A DNA stretch of 64,000 nt from NCBI GenBank assembly GCA_907163375.1, contig CAJQUW010015391.1, positions 558,001 to 622,000 of the forward strand, written 5' to 3'. Position 1 is the stretch's first letter. Each line of letters opens with the position of its first letter. The notes under the pieces are model-generated. The model ran no database searches. It was not told the DNA's origin and saw only the letters and a program-made list of their open reading frames with translations. A program made the position numbers and the translations under genes. The DNA comes from Prostheceraeus crozeri. Lineage: Eukaryota > Platyhelminthes > Polycladida > Euryleptidae. This document shows positions 32,590 to 43,745 of the stretch, piece by piece.

Positions 32590-32755
32590 TCGAAATGCGA
32601 ATCAAGTTAAGGGGACGAGAGGCTGACAGAATGACTTTATCAGAGTGGTCATTCCTCTTTAGATTGTCACTTATGGTAACTCCAAGGATGTACTCCAAAA
32701 TGAAATTAATGCTTAACTGACTCTTGGCTGAGCAGCACTTAAGCGTCTTAAACTA
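32590..32755 (-). pseudogene. LINE reverse transcriptase fragment (LGVTISDNL block)
   Basis: On the minus strand a short open stretch reads LEYILGVTISDNLKRNDHSD and then KVILSAS. This is the palm-to-thumb block that follows the YADD site in CR1/Jockey-like LINEs (L-G-V-x-x-D-x-x-L-x-W-x-x-H). It probably belongs with the C-terminal piece at 32226-32423, with decayed sequence between. Confidence 0.6.
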
Positions 32756-33254
32756 AATAATCATTTATTACTCGTACTTGTCAAATACTACAGTTTTAAA
32801 TATGAATTCTGAACTCATTTCAATTTCTTACTACAAGCATGTGTCATCTGATTTTGCCATTGAGACCCTATTAAATTTTATTGCTGCACTTGTTAACGTT
32901 TGAAATCAACAAGTGCACGGCAGTTCACATCACCAGACTAATGATGTTCACTGCCAAGGTAGTTATTGACTTAACGCAATGTTTTTATTGCTGATAGGCA
33001 TTGATAAATGCAATTTGCGTGACTTAAGCTCAATACAGCCTCAGCAGTGATGCAAATGACAGAAAATTTGTACATGTGACTGTGCGTGTCCTTAATGGCA
33101 ATCTGAAACAAGCAACATATGTATTCTCACGCAAGTGAATCCGGAATGAATTTTAATGAAGACAGAAACTCTCAGTTTTCAGCGGTTGATTCATGATATC
33201 AGTTGATCACGGCCTGCCTTATAGTCTTTTTTCCTATTCAAAGCAAGAAACTTC

Positions 33255-33491
33255 GGCCGGCACTGTGGCCTTGTGGTAGAGTGTTCCCTCTGCATTCGGT
33301 AGACCTTGGTTCAAATCTTGGTCGGGTCAAACCTAAGACTTTTAAAATAGGCACACTCTGCTTTGCTGCTAAACACTCAGCACAAAAGGATTGAGAGTGG
33401 ATAAATGACAACCCGGCCACTTGGAAGAAAGGTTCCGTGCCTTATGCGCTTCCGAGTATAAACGAGGTTCATCATCATCATCTTCATCATT
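33255..33491 (+). mobile_element. tRNA-derived SINE (younger copy)
   Basis: The head is tRNA-like: an A-box-like TGGCCTTGTGGTAGAGTG near 33269 and a B box GGTTCAAATCT near 33309. The body (AACCTAAGACTTTTAAAATA, then a block around AAACACTCAGC and TTGAGAGTGGATAAATGAC) is followed by a short ATC/ATT-rich microsatellite tail (CATCATCATCATCTTCATCA). The overlapping frames on both strands are translations of the SINE. A second, more decayed member lies at 55742-55915. Confidence 0.8.
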
Positions 33492-34238
33492 TGTAACCTA
33501 CCGGTATGTAAGAACAGGTTATCCTTTGACAAAGAGTAAACGTTTGACCGCTTGAAATAAGCTTACTACTTTATTCTTCGACATTCAAAAGCAGCCATTG
33601 CTTTTACTTGTTATTTCTTTGAAAAATAATTTCCTCTCAAGATAAATTAATATATTAGCAATCATAAATTGGTGATCTGTTACATAACTTCCGATGAGAA
33701 TCAAAATCACTTCAGTGAGAATTAATCAACAGATATCATTTTATATTTAACCCTTGACCTCAAGGTGAACATAAGCAATAGCTCACTGAACGAAACAAAT
33801 AAGTAATACAAAAATTTCGCTTAGTTAGACAACGAAATTATTGCTTTTGCCTTTCATGTCTTATGGTACATGTATTAAGAAGTTCATCTGCAGTCTGCAA
33901 CACGATAAAGCCATTAGCAATGAGATTGTCTAACAATTGTTCACATGTGATTTTAGAACACACAGAAGCAAGACTGTAGTCGATATAATAATAGAACAGA
34001 ATATTGAAAAATCTAGAATGTGTGCATTTGATTTCACACTCTTTAACTCAATATTCAGACACTTGTCGATTGATGAGTCGGCAGTATTGATATTTCATTA
34101 TTAATATGAATTCATTTTAAACTGTTAAGTGTGTGCATGTTTCAACTTTTTAATTCAATATCATAATTCTATTTTAATTCAATTAGGCCTACTGCGGTAT
34201 AATTCAACTCATAGAATTCAACCAATCTTTTATTCAGA
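33492..34238. other. anonymous A+T-rich DNA
   Basis: I see no gene or defined repeat here. Confidence 0.5.
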
Positions 34239-34641
34239 TTCCACATAATGATTCTTCCGTCTTGGAAGCAAATGAGACAACCCATGCATTGAGGAGACGA
34301 ATCCTCCTTATGAAACCACACTATTCTCCTCCTCTCATATCAATAAATCAGCGGAAACAAGTTTCATCAAATCATCTTAATCAAATATTTCGCAAAACGC
34401 TGGATTGGACAAGGCCGACGAGGTATGTGGACCTGCTAGAGCAAACGAGGTCTCCAGACTTAGCCTTGCCGTATTTGCTATAAGTAGGCATGTTGGAAAC
34501 AAAGTTTATAAACACAGACAGCGAACCATTGAAGATATGAAGACATTTATCTGCGAGGAAAGTCCAAGAACAATAATTGAAACTCTTTTGAGTGTTCACC
34601 ATGCATTTGAGGAAGGCATACAAAGATGTGTATACAGTTAG
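34239..34641 (+). other. possible exon: acceptor followed by two overlapping open frames
   Basis: TCTTTTATTCAG at 34227-34238 is a reasonable splice acceptor. From there one frame runs ~80 codons to a stop at 34483 and ends RYVDLLEQTRSPDLALPYLL. A second frame (34405-34641) reads MDKADEVCGPARANEVSRLS and contains IEDMKTFICEESPRTIIETL. Both have more balanced composition than the surrounding A+T-rich DNA. I recognise neither. They may be a decayed host exon or an unknown repeat. Confidence 0.25.
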
Positions 34642-35124
34642 GTTAGGTGGCAATTCAGTTGAATGAGCTGGACTTATATTGAACCATGACTTTCTTAGTT
34701 AGCACATTTTTATAAATTTTTTTGCAATATATCGTATAATTAACTTGCATTCCTGGGTGCAGAAACTATGATTATCCGCAGGAAAAGTTATCCAAACATC
34801 GAATACAATATGATGGCAAAACTTTATGAGGCAGTCTTTGATGATAAGAGAAAAATGTTAGTGAAATCATACTTGAAGTTCACAAAACCATAGCAGAATA
34901 AAACTTCAGTGCATTTACGGAAGATTTGAATCATAAATGCAGCAAGATTTGAATACGTGTGACGCGATGAAATAGCAATGAAATAGGGAAGAAACTTTTG
35001 AACTCATGGAGCATAAGAATAAGTGATTGTAATTAGCAAATTAAATGTAACCCGCATGTGCAGTTAATTTTCGGGTTGGACTTCCTGTTTCTTATAGGTC
35101 TACTCGACAAATAATACCTAGATA

Positions 35125-35330
35125 TGGGAGTTGGCGGTCTATTTTTCGAGTCATGTGTCAGGGTGACCTATAAAGGTTGCCAAGACAGTGGGTGTGTGCA
35201 TCATGCCTCCATTAATCCCTGGCATCATAGCACACTCATTCACTGATGAGTCCATGAGGCGGTATGTCCATGCACCAGTGAATCGAACCCCCAAGACCTT
35301 CAGCAATACGCTAACCACTAATACATTTAC
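35125..35330 (-). mobile_element. tRNA-derived SINE or tRNA-like repeat, minus strand
   Basis: On the minus strand TTAGTGGTTAGCGTATTGCT (A-box region) is followed ~30 bases later by GGGGGTTCGATTC (B box), the standard internal RNA polymerase III promoter. The body runs on through CATGGACATACCGCC and a long non-tRNA tail to ~35125. It is a different family from the SINE at 33255. End points are approximate. Confidence 0.6.
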
Positions 35331-35340
35331 ATCAATGTAT

Positions 35341-36398
35341 CCTTAATTCAGTTTCTTGTTCGAAACTAAATCTACAGATTCATTTTTAGATTTATTGATT
35401 TAATAAATTTAAATATTTTAATATCATTCACTAATTGCTTGACGAACTACTTGACGAGGTACTCAACAAGTTATAACACCTTCTTTCATGTCGAAAATAG
35501 TTATCCCACAGAAATCTGACATTCTATAATATTAAATGACTGTAACGAGTAGCGTACTTCATCAAGATTTATGATTATTATCATCCATCTTTGGATACAA
35601 AATCAATTAGATATCAATACAATCAATCAACTTACAATGCACAACCTTAAGGAAGGAAGCTACAGCTGTTGCATGCTTCAGCAGCTATTCATAATTAAAT
35701 CAAGCAATATTGACCTAGATGGATGCCTAAACGAGCAGTTGTACTATTAATGTAAACGAAAGAAAATTCGATAAGTCGGATTTCTATAACTTATAAGCCT
35801 TTTAGTTCTATCATTTTTGTGACTTATGAACGAAACCATCTTTCATCATTGCATTATCGAGCTGATCACAACTCATTCTTTGCTCACTGCAAACTGATTC
35901 AACGATAAAGTTGGCGTCAGAGTGATGTAATGTAGATGTTCTGTTTGCCTTCCATAAATATTTTATCCTCATTGTCTACAGAGTCAAAGTGCACCGACCG
36001 CGTGACGATTCTGCATTGCCTGAATAGAATGGCTACAAGAAGATGGTGGAATCTAAATAAAATGCTACTGGTGTTATATAGGATCATTGCAATTATAGCA
36101 GTTGAACGTGCCACAGAATTTTACTATGTATAATTAAATTTTTGATAAAGCAGCAAATATTTCCAAATATTTTCCAAGTTACAAAATTCGATGTGACGTT
36201 GACTTTAAAAAGCAGACGACTCATTGTCAGTACTTTGCTTTTTAGCCTTCCGGAAAGTCTGATATCGAATGTCAACGAAAGATTCTGTGATATCAACTTT
36301 AAAATTTGGACTGGTTATAGAAATTTGTGAAGATTACATTCAGTATTTGCTTTGAAGAGATGAATCGTCGAAAATTTACACTGTCCATAAAATTAGTA
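35341..36398. other. anonymous A+T-rich DNA
   Basis: There are several short overlapping frames on both strands (35917-36330) but no domain or splice signal that would make any of them convincing. Confidence 0.5.
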
Positions 36399-36405
36399 AC
36401 TGACG

Positions 36406-37217
36406 CAAGGTTGGTATAGGACTTGGGTTGAGTCACCCCAAGCCGGCGGTTTGGGTTTTGCTTGGGTCTACCCCAAGCCCAAGCAACGCAAGCTAGAATT
36501 TTGATGACCCAAGCCTAACCATATGCAAAATTCCACTACCATAGAATTGCATCCTAGGTCCCCTAGAGGGCTTGGGCTCCACACCCAAGCCTAAGATGAT
36601 GCAAAATTCTAGCTGCCATAGGCCCATACCATTATTATAGGCCTATAGGCCTACGCCGTAACGTGGCTGCATAGTAGCCGGGTCATGCGATGGCACTGTA
36701 TCTAGGCTATAGGTAGCCGGGTAGCCTATGCATGGGCGTGCTTGTCAGGCTTAGCTTCTGTATCACCCCATCTAGCCAAGTGAAATGGATTTTTGGTCCA
36801 TATGGTCGGTCGTAACGAATCTAATCTAATGAGCCTATAGGATAAATCGCAGGCTATAGCAAAAAGCGACCGTCATGATGTTGAATTTTCTAAGTCCAGT
36901 CTACTGTCCCGATAGCAAGCCTAGGGCTACACTATAGGCAACGACATACTTATTAATTGATTCTTGATAAGCTTTAGCGAGGGTTGGGGCTTACACAGCT
37001 TACAGCTTAAGATCACAGCCCACAGCTTAGCGCTCTGACTGGGTGACAGTAGCAATACAGTAATAGGTTAGATACTAAATGGAAAATATGAAATAGTGTC
37101 GAAAAAATAGCACGAGACCGAGAGAGAAAATATTAGACCTATAGAAGTTTTACTCCGTCTTTTAGGTTTAGCTTGGGTTTGACACCAAAACCCAAGAAAA
37201 CCCAAGCAGCAACCTTG
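36406..37217. mobile_element. hAT-like non-autonomous element (812 bp), G+C-richer than its surroundings
   Basis: The ends are CAAGGTTGGTATAGG... and ...AGCAACCTTG, inverted over CAAGGTTG, with loose similarity continuing through CTTGGGTT-rich subterminal sequence on both sides. ACTGACG flanks the element directly on the left (36399-36405) and right (37218-37224). hAT elements start with CA and usually duplicate 8 bp; here 7 bp match. The interior has no transposase, contains many CCCAAGC/GCTTGGG motifs and repeated AGGCCTATAGGCC palindromes, and stands out by base composition. Confidence 0.65.
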
Positions 37218-37224
37218 ACTGACG

Positions 37225-39220
37225 GAATAGAGCGAGGCTAATTCTATGGCACTGATAAATTTGCCTGTATTTTCGATAATACGCTAATTGAAATAGTGAT
37301 TTCAATCGAACTAATCAGCTGTTTGTAAGATAAAAAAGTTAAATAGTAGTAAAAGTGTCTTCATTCAAATAATATAAAAAAACAAAGTACAAAAAGTGCA
37401 TAAAGTATGCAAGCCGTATAGTATAAAATTAAAGGATAATATTTCATTTAAATTTTATAACTGGATCCAATCTTTCATCTAATAAGCTTCGGGTGCCATT
37501 CTCAAAAACTTTAATTCGTTCCCGCTCCTTCGTTCCATGTGCTACAAAAAATATGAATGGATAAATGCTTTGTGATTTCTTTTATTAATGTCTTAGAGAT
37601 TGTACCTATTTCATGTAAAATGTCGATTCCCATTGATTGAAAATATACACTTTCTTTCTTTATAATACTAGTGCCTACTTAATTTTCGAGATTACGTTAA
37701 AATATGCTACGGTACCGCTGTCTATCAGTGTTTTCATTATGACACTTGCGATTTTGATGATTGCTAATTATCAACCAATAAAAGTGGATAATTTGTTTAA
37801 ATGCCTCTGGACCACAATTCAGTAGTTAAAGCGCTGGACACAGTCATGGACATAAGATTCAGTACCCCTCCCATTGTATACTTTGATAGCTGTCAATGCG
37901 GACATTGTTGAATAAACACGACGAGGTGATCATAGGAAATGAATGCCAAAGCTTTGAGGGATTTCAAAGATTTTCTATAGAACATAGAACGTTGACGCTT
38001 CTAATCGTCAATACTTGTTTTATCTTTCTCATTGATTTATTGTGAATTGCATCAGTGTGTGCGCATTACTGTCACATTCCTGTGGATAAAGCGTGTCTTT
38101 TAGATATATAAAAATGCTTCATGTATAATTAAGTACATATTGGCCTAATAGCATTATCAATGTCCATATGTAAGATGAACATTACATTTCTCCGAGCTCT
38201 TTCGAGAGTCAATTTTACAATTTTGAAATCAAGAAAACACCCATGCAAAATCTGTAAAGTAATTGCTCCTCAGTTTCATGTGGAGTAAATTAAAGAAAGT
38301 TGTCAAGCATTTCACATCACGTTACCTTTGAACGAATTTGAGAGACAGGAATTTTAAATAATAAATAATAATTCATTTTGCAAATTGTCTTTTTTTCTAG
38401 GAAGATTTCATATGAAAAGTTTCGTGGAAATTTTGCATTTTTTAATGATATCTCGACAATAATTCGTGCCACTTTTAAATATATACACAGTGTGCTGACA
38501 TAAATGTCAAATGCAAAGGAATATAATATGAGAAACAAGCTCAAATGTTGTCATTTATTGATTAGGTTCATAATATTGATAGTGACCATGCTGAAAATGC
38601 AATTTGTATCCCTGACGCAGGCACTCATTTCTATATTGCGTCACAATGCTTAGTTCAAGGATGCCTCATTTTTCAAATTCTTTCCCAACACTCTGATACT
38701 ACATAGTAATTTGATTTGACAATTTAGTGCGTAATGAACGCACTATCTGCTCTTGTAAAAGAAGAATAGATACTGAGTGTGAAGAAATTTCGATAAAGAA
38801 AACACTGAGACGTCGTACAACTGATCAACTGCATATGCAAAGTTTAAAATAAGTATCAACATAAAACCTTGCAGGTGAGTAGGATAGCTTATCCGCAAAC
38901 TGACTTTTAAGAATAACATTGACGTCTTACAGTTTCGTCCGCACCTATCACTGTATATGCATCACAATTTACCAGATATTTTAATTGACAGAATTACATT
39001 GATATCCTCATCGGCAGATCCTGATTAAATACAAAGACTAGAGACTTTCCTATCTTTGAATGTCTTAGCACTTCTTGCGGCGTAACCGTGTCATACCGGC
39101 GCATTCACCTGTGACGTCATCAGAAATTGCAATTACCGGTATTATCTAATCCAGTTTTCTAAAGCCTCATATGAATACTAAATATCTATTCCGCCAAAAT
39201 GAGTACGAGCAATAGCCGAC
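37225..39220. other. anonymous A+T-rich DNA
   Basis: No gene is supported. Apart from the worn tRNA-like stretch at 37805-37880, listed separately, I see no defined repeat. Confidence 0.5.
37805..37880 (+). repeat. decayed tRNA-like sequence
   Basis: TCAGTAGTTAAAGCGCTGGA resembles a tRNA A-box region and AAGATTCAGTACCCC a worn B box at the right distance. It is probably an old SINE head or tRNA pseudogene. Confidence 0.3.
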
Positions 39221-39223
39221 CCG

Positions 39224-39307
39224 GTCGGGCCAAGGCTCGTTCAGACAATGGTCGTCCCTGCTACGGCTTGTTTTACCGGACATTGTCATATCCAGACCTG
39301 GCCTGAC
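39224..39307. repeat. 84-bp imperfect hairpin (MITE-like), locally G+C-rich
   Basis: GTCGGGCC...GACAATG on the left is matched by CATTGTC...GGCCTGAC on the right, roughly 80% paired over ~27 bases with a ~30-base loop. It is a local G+C island in A+T-rich DNA. No target duplication is evident. Confidence 0.4.
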
Positions 39308-39484
39308 ATGCCGAAATGAATATTCTGCGATAGTCAAGATACAGTATAATGCAAAATCACACCATAGTTGATATTTAGTCTACAGATAGCCATGGGCATA
39401 GTTAGCTTTAACCCATTTCCTGCCAATTTTCCAACCCGTCTGTGCGTGTAATTTGGCCACTAATGCAATGTGTCTTGAACACAA

Positions 39485-40000
39485 AATTAGACCGGTCGTC
39501 TCTTCTTCTTTTTCACTAGAAAGGAAGCATTGGAACATGTAGCGTCAATGAAATGGCACAATCTCCTGACTAAATGCCATAGCAATCGAACAATGTGCAG
39601 CCAGTTCAACATTGAACACGCCAAATTGTGCAAAGTTTCAGTGACTGTTATTAGCCGGATCATACAGCAAAGAGACACAGTTGATGTCAAGTTCTACAGA
39701 GAAGTTTGCGAACGTTTTTCGTGCGCCTGCAAACTTTTTTAATAATCATCGGAGGCCCAACATTATCGAGAAAACTTTTGCGCAATGATCTGAATTCTTC
39801 GAATCTAAAGGAATCGTGGCGATCGGAGCATTTTGAAGGAATTCACACCAATCCGCAAGCAACACACGATTATTTTTCCTATCTCTGCAAGGTATTAAAA
39901 ATTTCTTTTTGCTCACTTAGTAAGTTCTTGGATGTGCCATCGCTTTGAATCAGTTTGCACTTCTAGCAAAGTGATGCGATTAAACAATCTAATTCTGTGA
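39485..40000 (+). repeat. unidentified ~515-bp repeat, copy A
   Basis: This stretch is about 95% identical to 46615-47130 in the same orientation. Both start near AATTAGAC(C/A)GGTCGT and end near CAATCTAATTCTGTG. Short frames run on both strands (for example KWHNLLTKCHSNRTMCSQFN) but reading frames are not preserved consistently between the copies. I recognise no domain. Copy A also contains a small insertion (CTCTGCAAGGTATTAAAAAT region) compared with copy B. Confidence 0.8.
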
Positions 40001-41406
40001 TCGTGAAAAGCAATGACTTACATACATAACATAGATATGCGATGACCACACATAGATAAAACATGCACAGAATGTTGACATTTTTGAAATTCCTGAAACT
40101 TTTTGTTGGACTACTCTATCATTGTTGCAGTCCAAGTGCCATACACATTATTAACTACGCACATATTCTTTCAAATCGTTCTAAGTGTACTCGTCAATAA
40201 TTGTCTACTTTTTGTCGGCTTGCAGCAAAATGATAAGGAGCTAATTTTCATCTTCTTATACGAGAGTAGATTCAATATTCCAAATGAAAAGCCTCTTCTT
40301 GATGCACACCTCGTTTATTTTTTTCTGAATTGCCGAAGCTTTCGCTCAGAACTCCGAGCTTCCTCAGCGGACATGCAAAACTGACCAAAACTGGGATAAG
40401 CAAAAATGATAACGAGTGCTTGCAATCGGAACGAGTTCACAAACGTGCCATGCATTTTTGTGGAAAAGACTTCGCCAATTCACATTCATCGTGATCAGTG
40501 ACCACCTCACAATGAACGCCATTTTGAAAACGAGAGAATCTAACCTCATTCGTTGTTCTTTCCAACATTACCGTGTTCTTGGTTACCGAGCACAGATTTA
40601 GAGTACTCTCTAAATCGGTGTACCCGAGGCACTTGCAAGCCAATGTTCGTCCCTTCTCGTACGGGATAGTGCCTCAATATACAACACATTGTACATCTGA
40701 ATTTCTATTCCTAAAGTGTGCCTCTGATTCTGAGTTTTATTTGTTTCCACAAAATACCTACGACAATAATTGATCTCTACCCTGGATTTTAGCACTGCCA
40801 TATATTCATGTTCTCGTACAAGATTCATTTGTAGAATATATATTATCGTATCCTATCTTAACTACTGTTTGAATTTTCACTTTGAATGACGTGTTTTATA
40901 AATTCGCATGCGCAACATCTCCAATGAATATCTGAAATTTACTAACATAGAAAAATGAATGATATGAATTGGTGGGCTAGTTATAATCACTTACTCCATC
41001 TTGTCGTCCGCAGTGTCTGATCAATAGATAACAACCTCAATTCATTTCATTCTCTGCTACGCTATCAACACATGAACTATCTCTTGGGAAGAGCAAGATA
41101 TCAGTTTAAAGTCAACGTTGCTCATCATACATAACAGGGAAGATTGTTTTTTAGATTAAAAGGGTCAGTGGGCAAATGATAAAATCATTGCTTAAAATAA
41201 TAGCTATCTTCTCTCTTTCAGACCGGCGACCAAATGTGCAGCATTCGCCATGTAGGCCTATCTGACATGTACAAACTTTAAGAGAGCTGCCCGATTGAAA
41301 TTCGCTATGAAAGGATATGCAGCACGTAAAGCGTATAGAATCATCGACCATACTTGGTATTCATCCTTGTCATTTTGATGAATTTGATAACTCAATGCAA
41401 TACATG
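40001..41406. other. unannotated stretch, possibly decayed coding DNA at 40200-40650
   Basis: Balanced-composition sequence at about 40200-40650 holds short minus-strand frames (for example NEVRFSRFQNGVHCEVVTDH and MSAEEARSSERKLRQFRKK). I cannot link them to a family and see no complete exon. The remainder is A+T-rich. Confidence 0.35.
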
Positions 41407-41408
41407 TA

Positions 41409-43064
41409 CAGTCCGTTTCATAAAAAGTGGATCATCCTAAAATTTGACTAAATAAAACATAAGTATGATACAGAAAGCATTTTTCATGCTATTTCATGTC
41501 CCTAATATATTTAAATGTCCTTATATAATCTGATAAGCTATGATACAGTAACGGTTCTTAAGAAGCTAATATTTTGTGGCTCTACCCTTATTGTCAATGA
41601 CATTACCAATTCGTCTAGGCATTGATTCGATGATATCGTTGATTTTTGACTGATCTAACTTTCTCCACTCTCTTTTTAACAGTGACGTAAGTTGTGATAC
41701 GCCATCTGTAGGTAGCAGTGAACGACGAACGTTACGTTTTAGAATACTCCATACATTTTCTATGGGATTCAGATCAGGAGAACGAGCTGGCCAAGAAAAT
41801 GTCCTAAGCCCTAATTGAGACTTGCATAAGTTGACTCTACTACTCCTGTGACACGTAGCATTATCATCCATAAATAACCAAGTCGATGGATCACCAAGTT
41901 GATCTGTCATTTGGCCAATGTTCATTCGTAAAACATTCACATAGCGTTCAGAATTCATGGTTCCTTGCTGTATGTGAAGTTCAGAGCGGCCATTGGTCCA
42001 AATGCCAGCCCAAATCAGTAGAGTCGCACCACCTTGTACCCGGGGACGATGTAAATGTCTCGGAATTTCCGGATCAGATTTTATCCATAATCTCAATCGA
42101 CCATCACTATCCTTCAGACGGACTGATGCCTCATCAGACCAGACAACCCGATCCCATTGATTTCGCCAGTGACAATGACTCATTGCCCATCTGAGACGTC
42201 TTTTTGTATGCTGATCTGATAATTCGATCTGAGAGGGCCTCTTACAGCTCTTGAAATTCGACTCAATAAGTCTTCTACGAATAGTGGACTTAGAAATAGA
42301 CGAGTCTAGTGCAGCCATCTCAGTTAACGAGAGACTTAGATCAACTTTAACAAATCTCAAAATTAGGCGGTCTCTACGTTTGGATGTTTTGCGTGGACGG
42401 CCAGAGCCCTCTTTACGACAGAGTCGAAAATCATCATTATGCCATCGATGCACATTTGTGTAAGGGACATATAGTCGCTTGCTTGTAGCTCGCAAAGAAA
42501 ACACTAGTTCTAGCAAGGCTGACACTTTGCTTTTTTGTGAATGCGATCTCGTTATTGTTCATTTGTGTTTTGTATTGTTTTCAACTGGTAAGAGATAGAT
42601 TTCTAGCTGAAAGCAATCAGGAGTGCTGCCAACACCACCGCAACGAAGTCAGGAAGCTATGGAACATAAAGTCCAGTTAATCACATGTAGCAGTTACATT
42701 ATTGTTGATGAATAATGGTGCTATACTGGCTCTGATTGACCGATTTTCTTTATTTTTGTTTTGCTTGATAGCTTTTGGCTTGTAGAACAACATATTACAT
42801 AACAAAGGAAACAAATGTAATTTTATAAGAGTGAGGTATGATTTTGTGTAACATTGCTAAATGAAGATCAAATTATCTACTACTTTTTATCTATAACAGG
42901 AAAACAACTCAATATTCATGCTTGAAATTTCCAACAATGATATTAGTAAGCACAACTGACATATCTTCCGAATTTCAGAGAAATTCGTGCAAGTTTGGCG
43001 GAGTTAGACAAAGTTGAAGTTAAGGCGATGTTTAAGGGTGATCCATTTTTTATGAAACAATCTG
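41409..43064 (-). mobile_element. Tc1-type DNA transposon (1,656 bp) with both ends
   Basis: Left end CAGTCCGTTTCATAAAAAGT and right end (inverted) CAGATTGTTTCATAAAAAAT match over ~30 bases with a few differences, and each is flanked by the TA typical of Tc1/mariner (41407-41408 and 43065-43066). It carries one minus-strand transposase frame. Leader DNA of ~500 bp precedes the frame. The mismatched ends indicate an old or non-mobile copy. Confidence 0.85.
41566..42525 (-). CDS. Tc1-family transposase (DD34E type), nearly intact
   Basis: This 319-codon frame encodes the cut-and-paste transposase of the surrounding element. Motifs in order: an N-terminal helix-turn-helix region ending VPYTNVHRW, a GRPRKTSKRR hinge, a second HTH (SLTEMAALDSSISKSTIRRR), then the catalytic core with WSDEAS (first Asp), FMDDNATCH (second Asp) and SPDLNPIENVW (Glu ~34 residues later). 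All three catalytic residues are present. The frame opens with GTG. An ATG at 42562 in another frame reads MNNNEIAFTKKQ, the expected transposase start, so a small frameshift near the N-terminus probably separates them. Otherwise the frame is uninterrupted, close to the ~340 residues usual for the family. Confidence 0.9.
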   Translation of the reverse strand: MSALLELVFSLRATSKRLYVPYTNVHRWHNDDFRLCRKEGSGRPRKTSKRRDRLILRFVKVDLSLSLTEMAALDSSISKSTIRRRLIESNFKSCKRPSQIELSDQHTKRRLRWAMSHCHWRNQWDRVVWSDEASVRLKDSDGRLRLWIKSDPEIPRHLHRPRVQGGATLLIWAGIWTNGRSELHIQQGTMNSERYVNVLRMNIGQMTDQLGDPSTWLFMDDNATCHRSSRVNLCKSQLGLRTFSWPARSPDLNPIENVWSILKRNVRRSLLPTDGVSQLTSLLKREWRKLDQSKINDIIESMPRRIGNVIDNKGRATKY

Positions 43065-43440
43065 TATAATGCTAAGAATTGATGTGTTCTAAGTAAGCAT
43101 CTGACTTCAGTTTTGTAATAAACAAAGGACAATCTACACATTTTTGAATCTTTCTGACTGCTCAGAGTTGTTCAACAAATCCCAACTTAATTGATTTTAA
43201 AATGAGAAAGTGATAACACCAATGAATGGCGTTCATCTCTTATCTAAACGTAGGTGGACGCATGGTCATCTCTCTAATTATTATTATTAGCGTTTTACAA
43301 GCCTGTAGAACGAGCAAGAACGTCTGTAAATTTGTAAATCTGAGTTTTATCTTTGTGTATACCTAACCATAAAATGTTCGATAAATGAGTAAACATAAAA
43401 TTATAGTGCTTTCTCGTGGTGTATTTTTTGCATTACATAG

Positions 43441-43745
43441 CAAAAAGATCTGAAAGATATGCAGATGCTTAAAAAGTGGACCAGAATGATGAAGGGACAA
43501 TGGGAAGGACACCTAGCTAGAATGAACAACAACAAGTGGGCCAAGAAATCAACGGAATGGGCGCCACTAGAAAGATCAAGGCCAAGAGAAAGGCCAAGGA
43601 GAAGATGGAGAGACGATATTGAGAAGAAGACCGGAATCAATTGGATTTAGAAAGCGCAAGATCGAAGAAGCTGAAGGAGGGAGTGGAGGCCATCTGCCAT
43701 CAGTGGCACGAAAGGCTGATGATGACGATGATGATGATTATATGC
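43441..43745 (+). pseudogene. RTE-type LINE 3' end with (GAT)n-like tail
   Basis: The frame at 43459-43650 reads KGQWEGHLARMNNNKWAKKS, then RPRERPRRRWRDDIEKKTG. This is the C-terminal tail seen in RTE polyproteins (W-x-G-H-L-A-R-M, R-P-x-x-R-P-x-x-R-W-x-D-D-I). The next few codons (WRREWRPSAISGT) still resemble the family but follow stops. The copy ends in GATGATGACGATGATGATGA, a simple-repeat 3' end typical of RTE. It is 5'-truncated. Confidence 0.8.
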
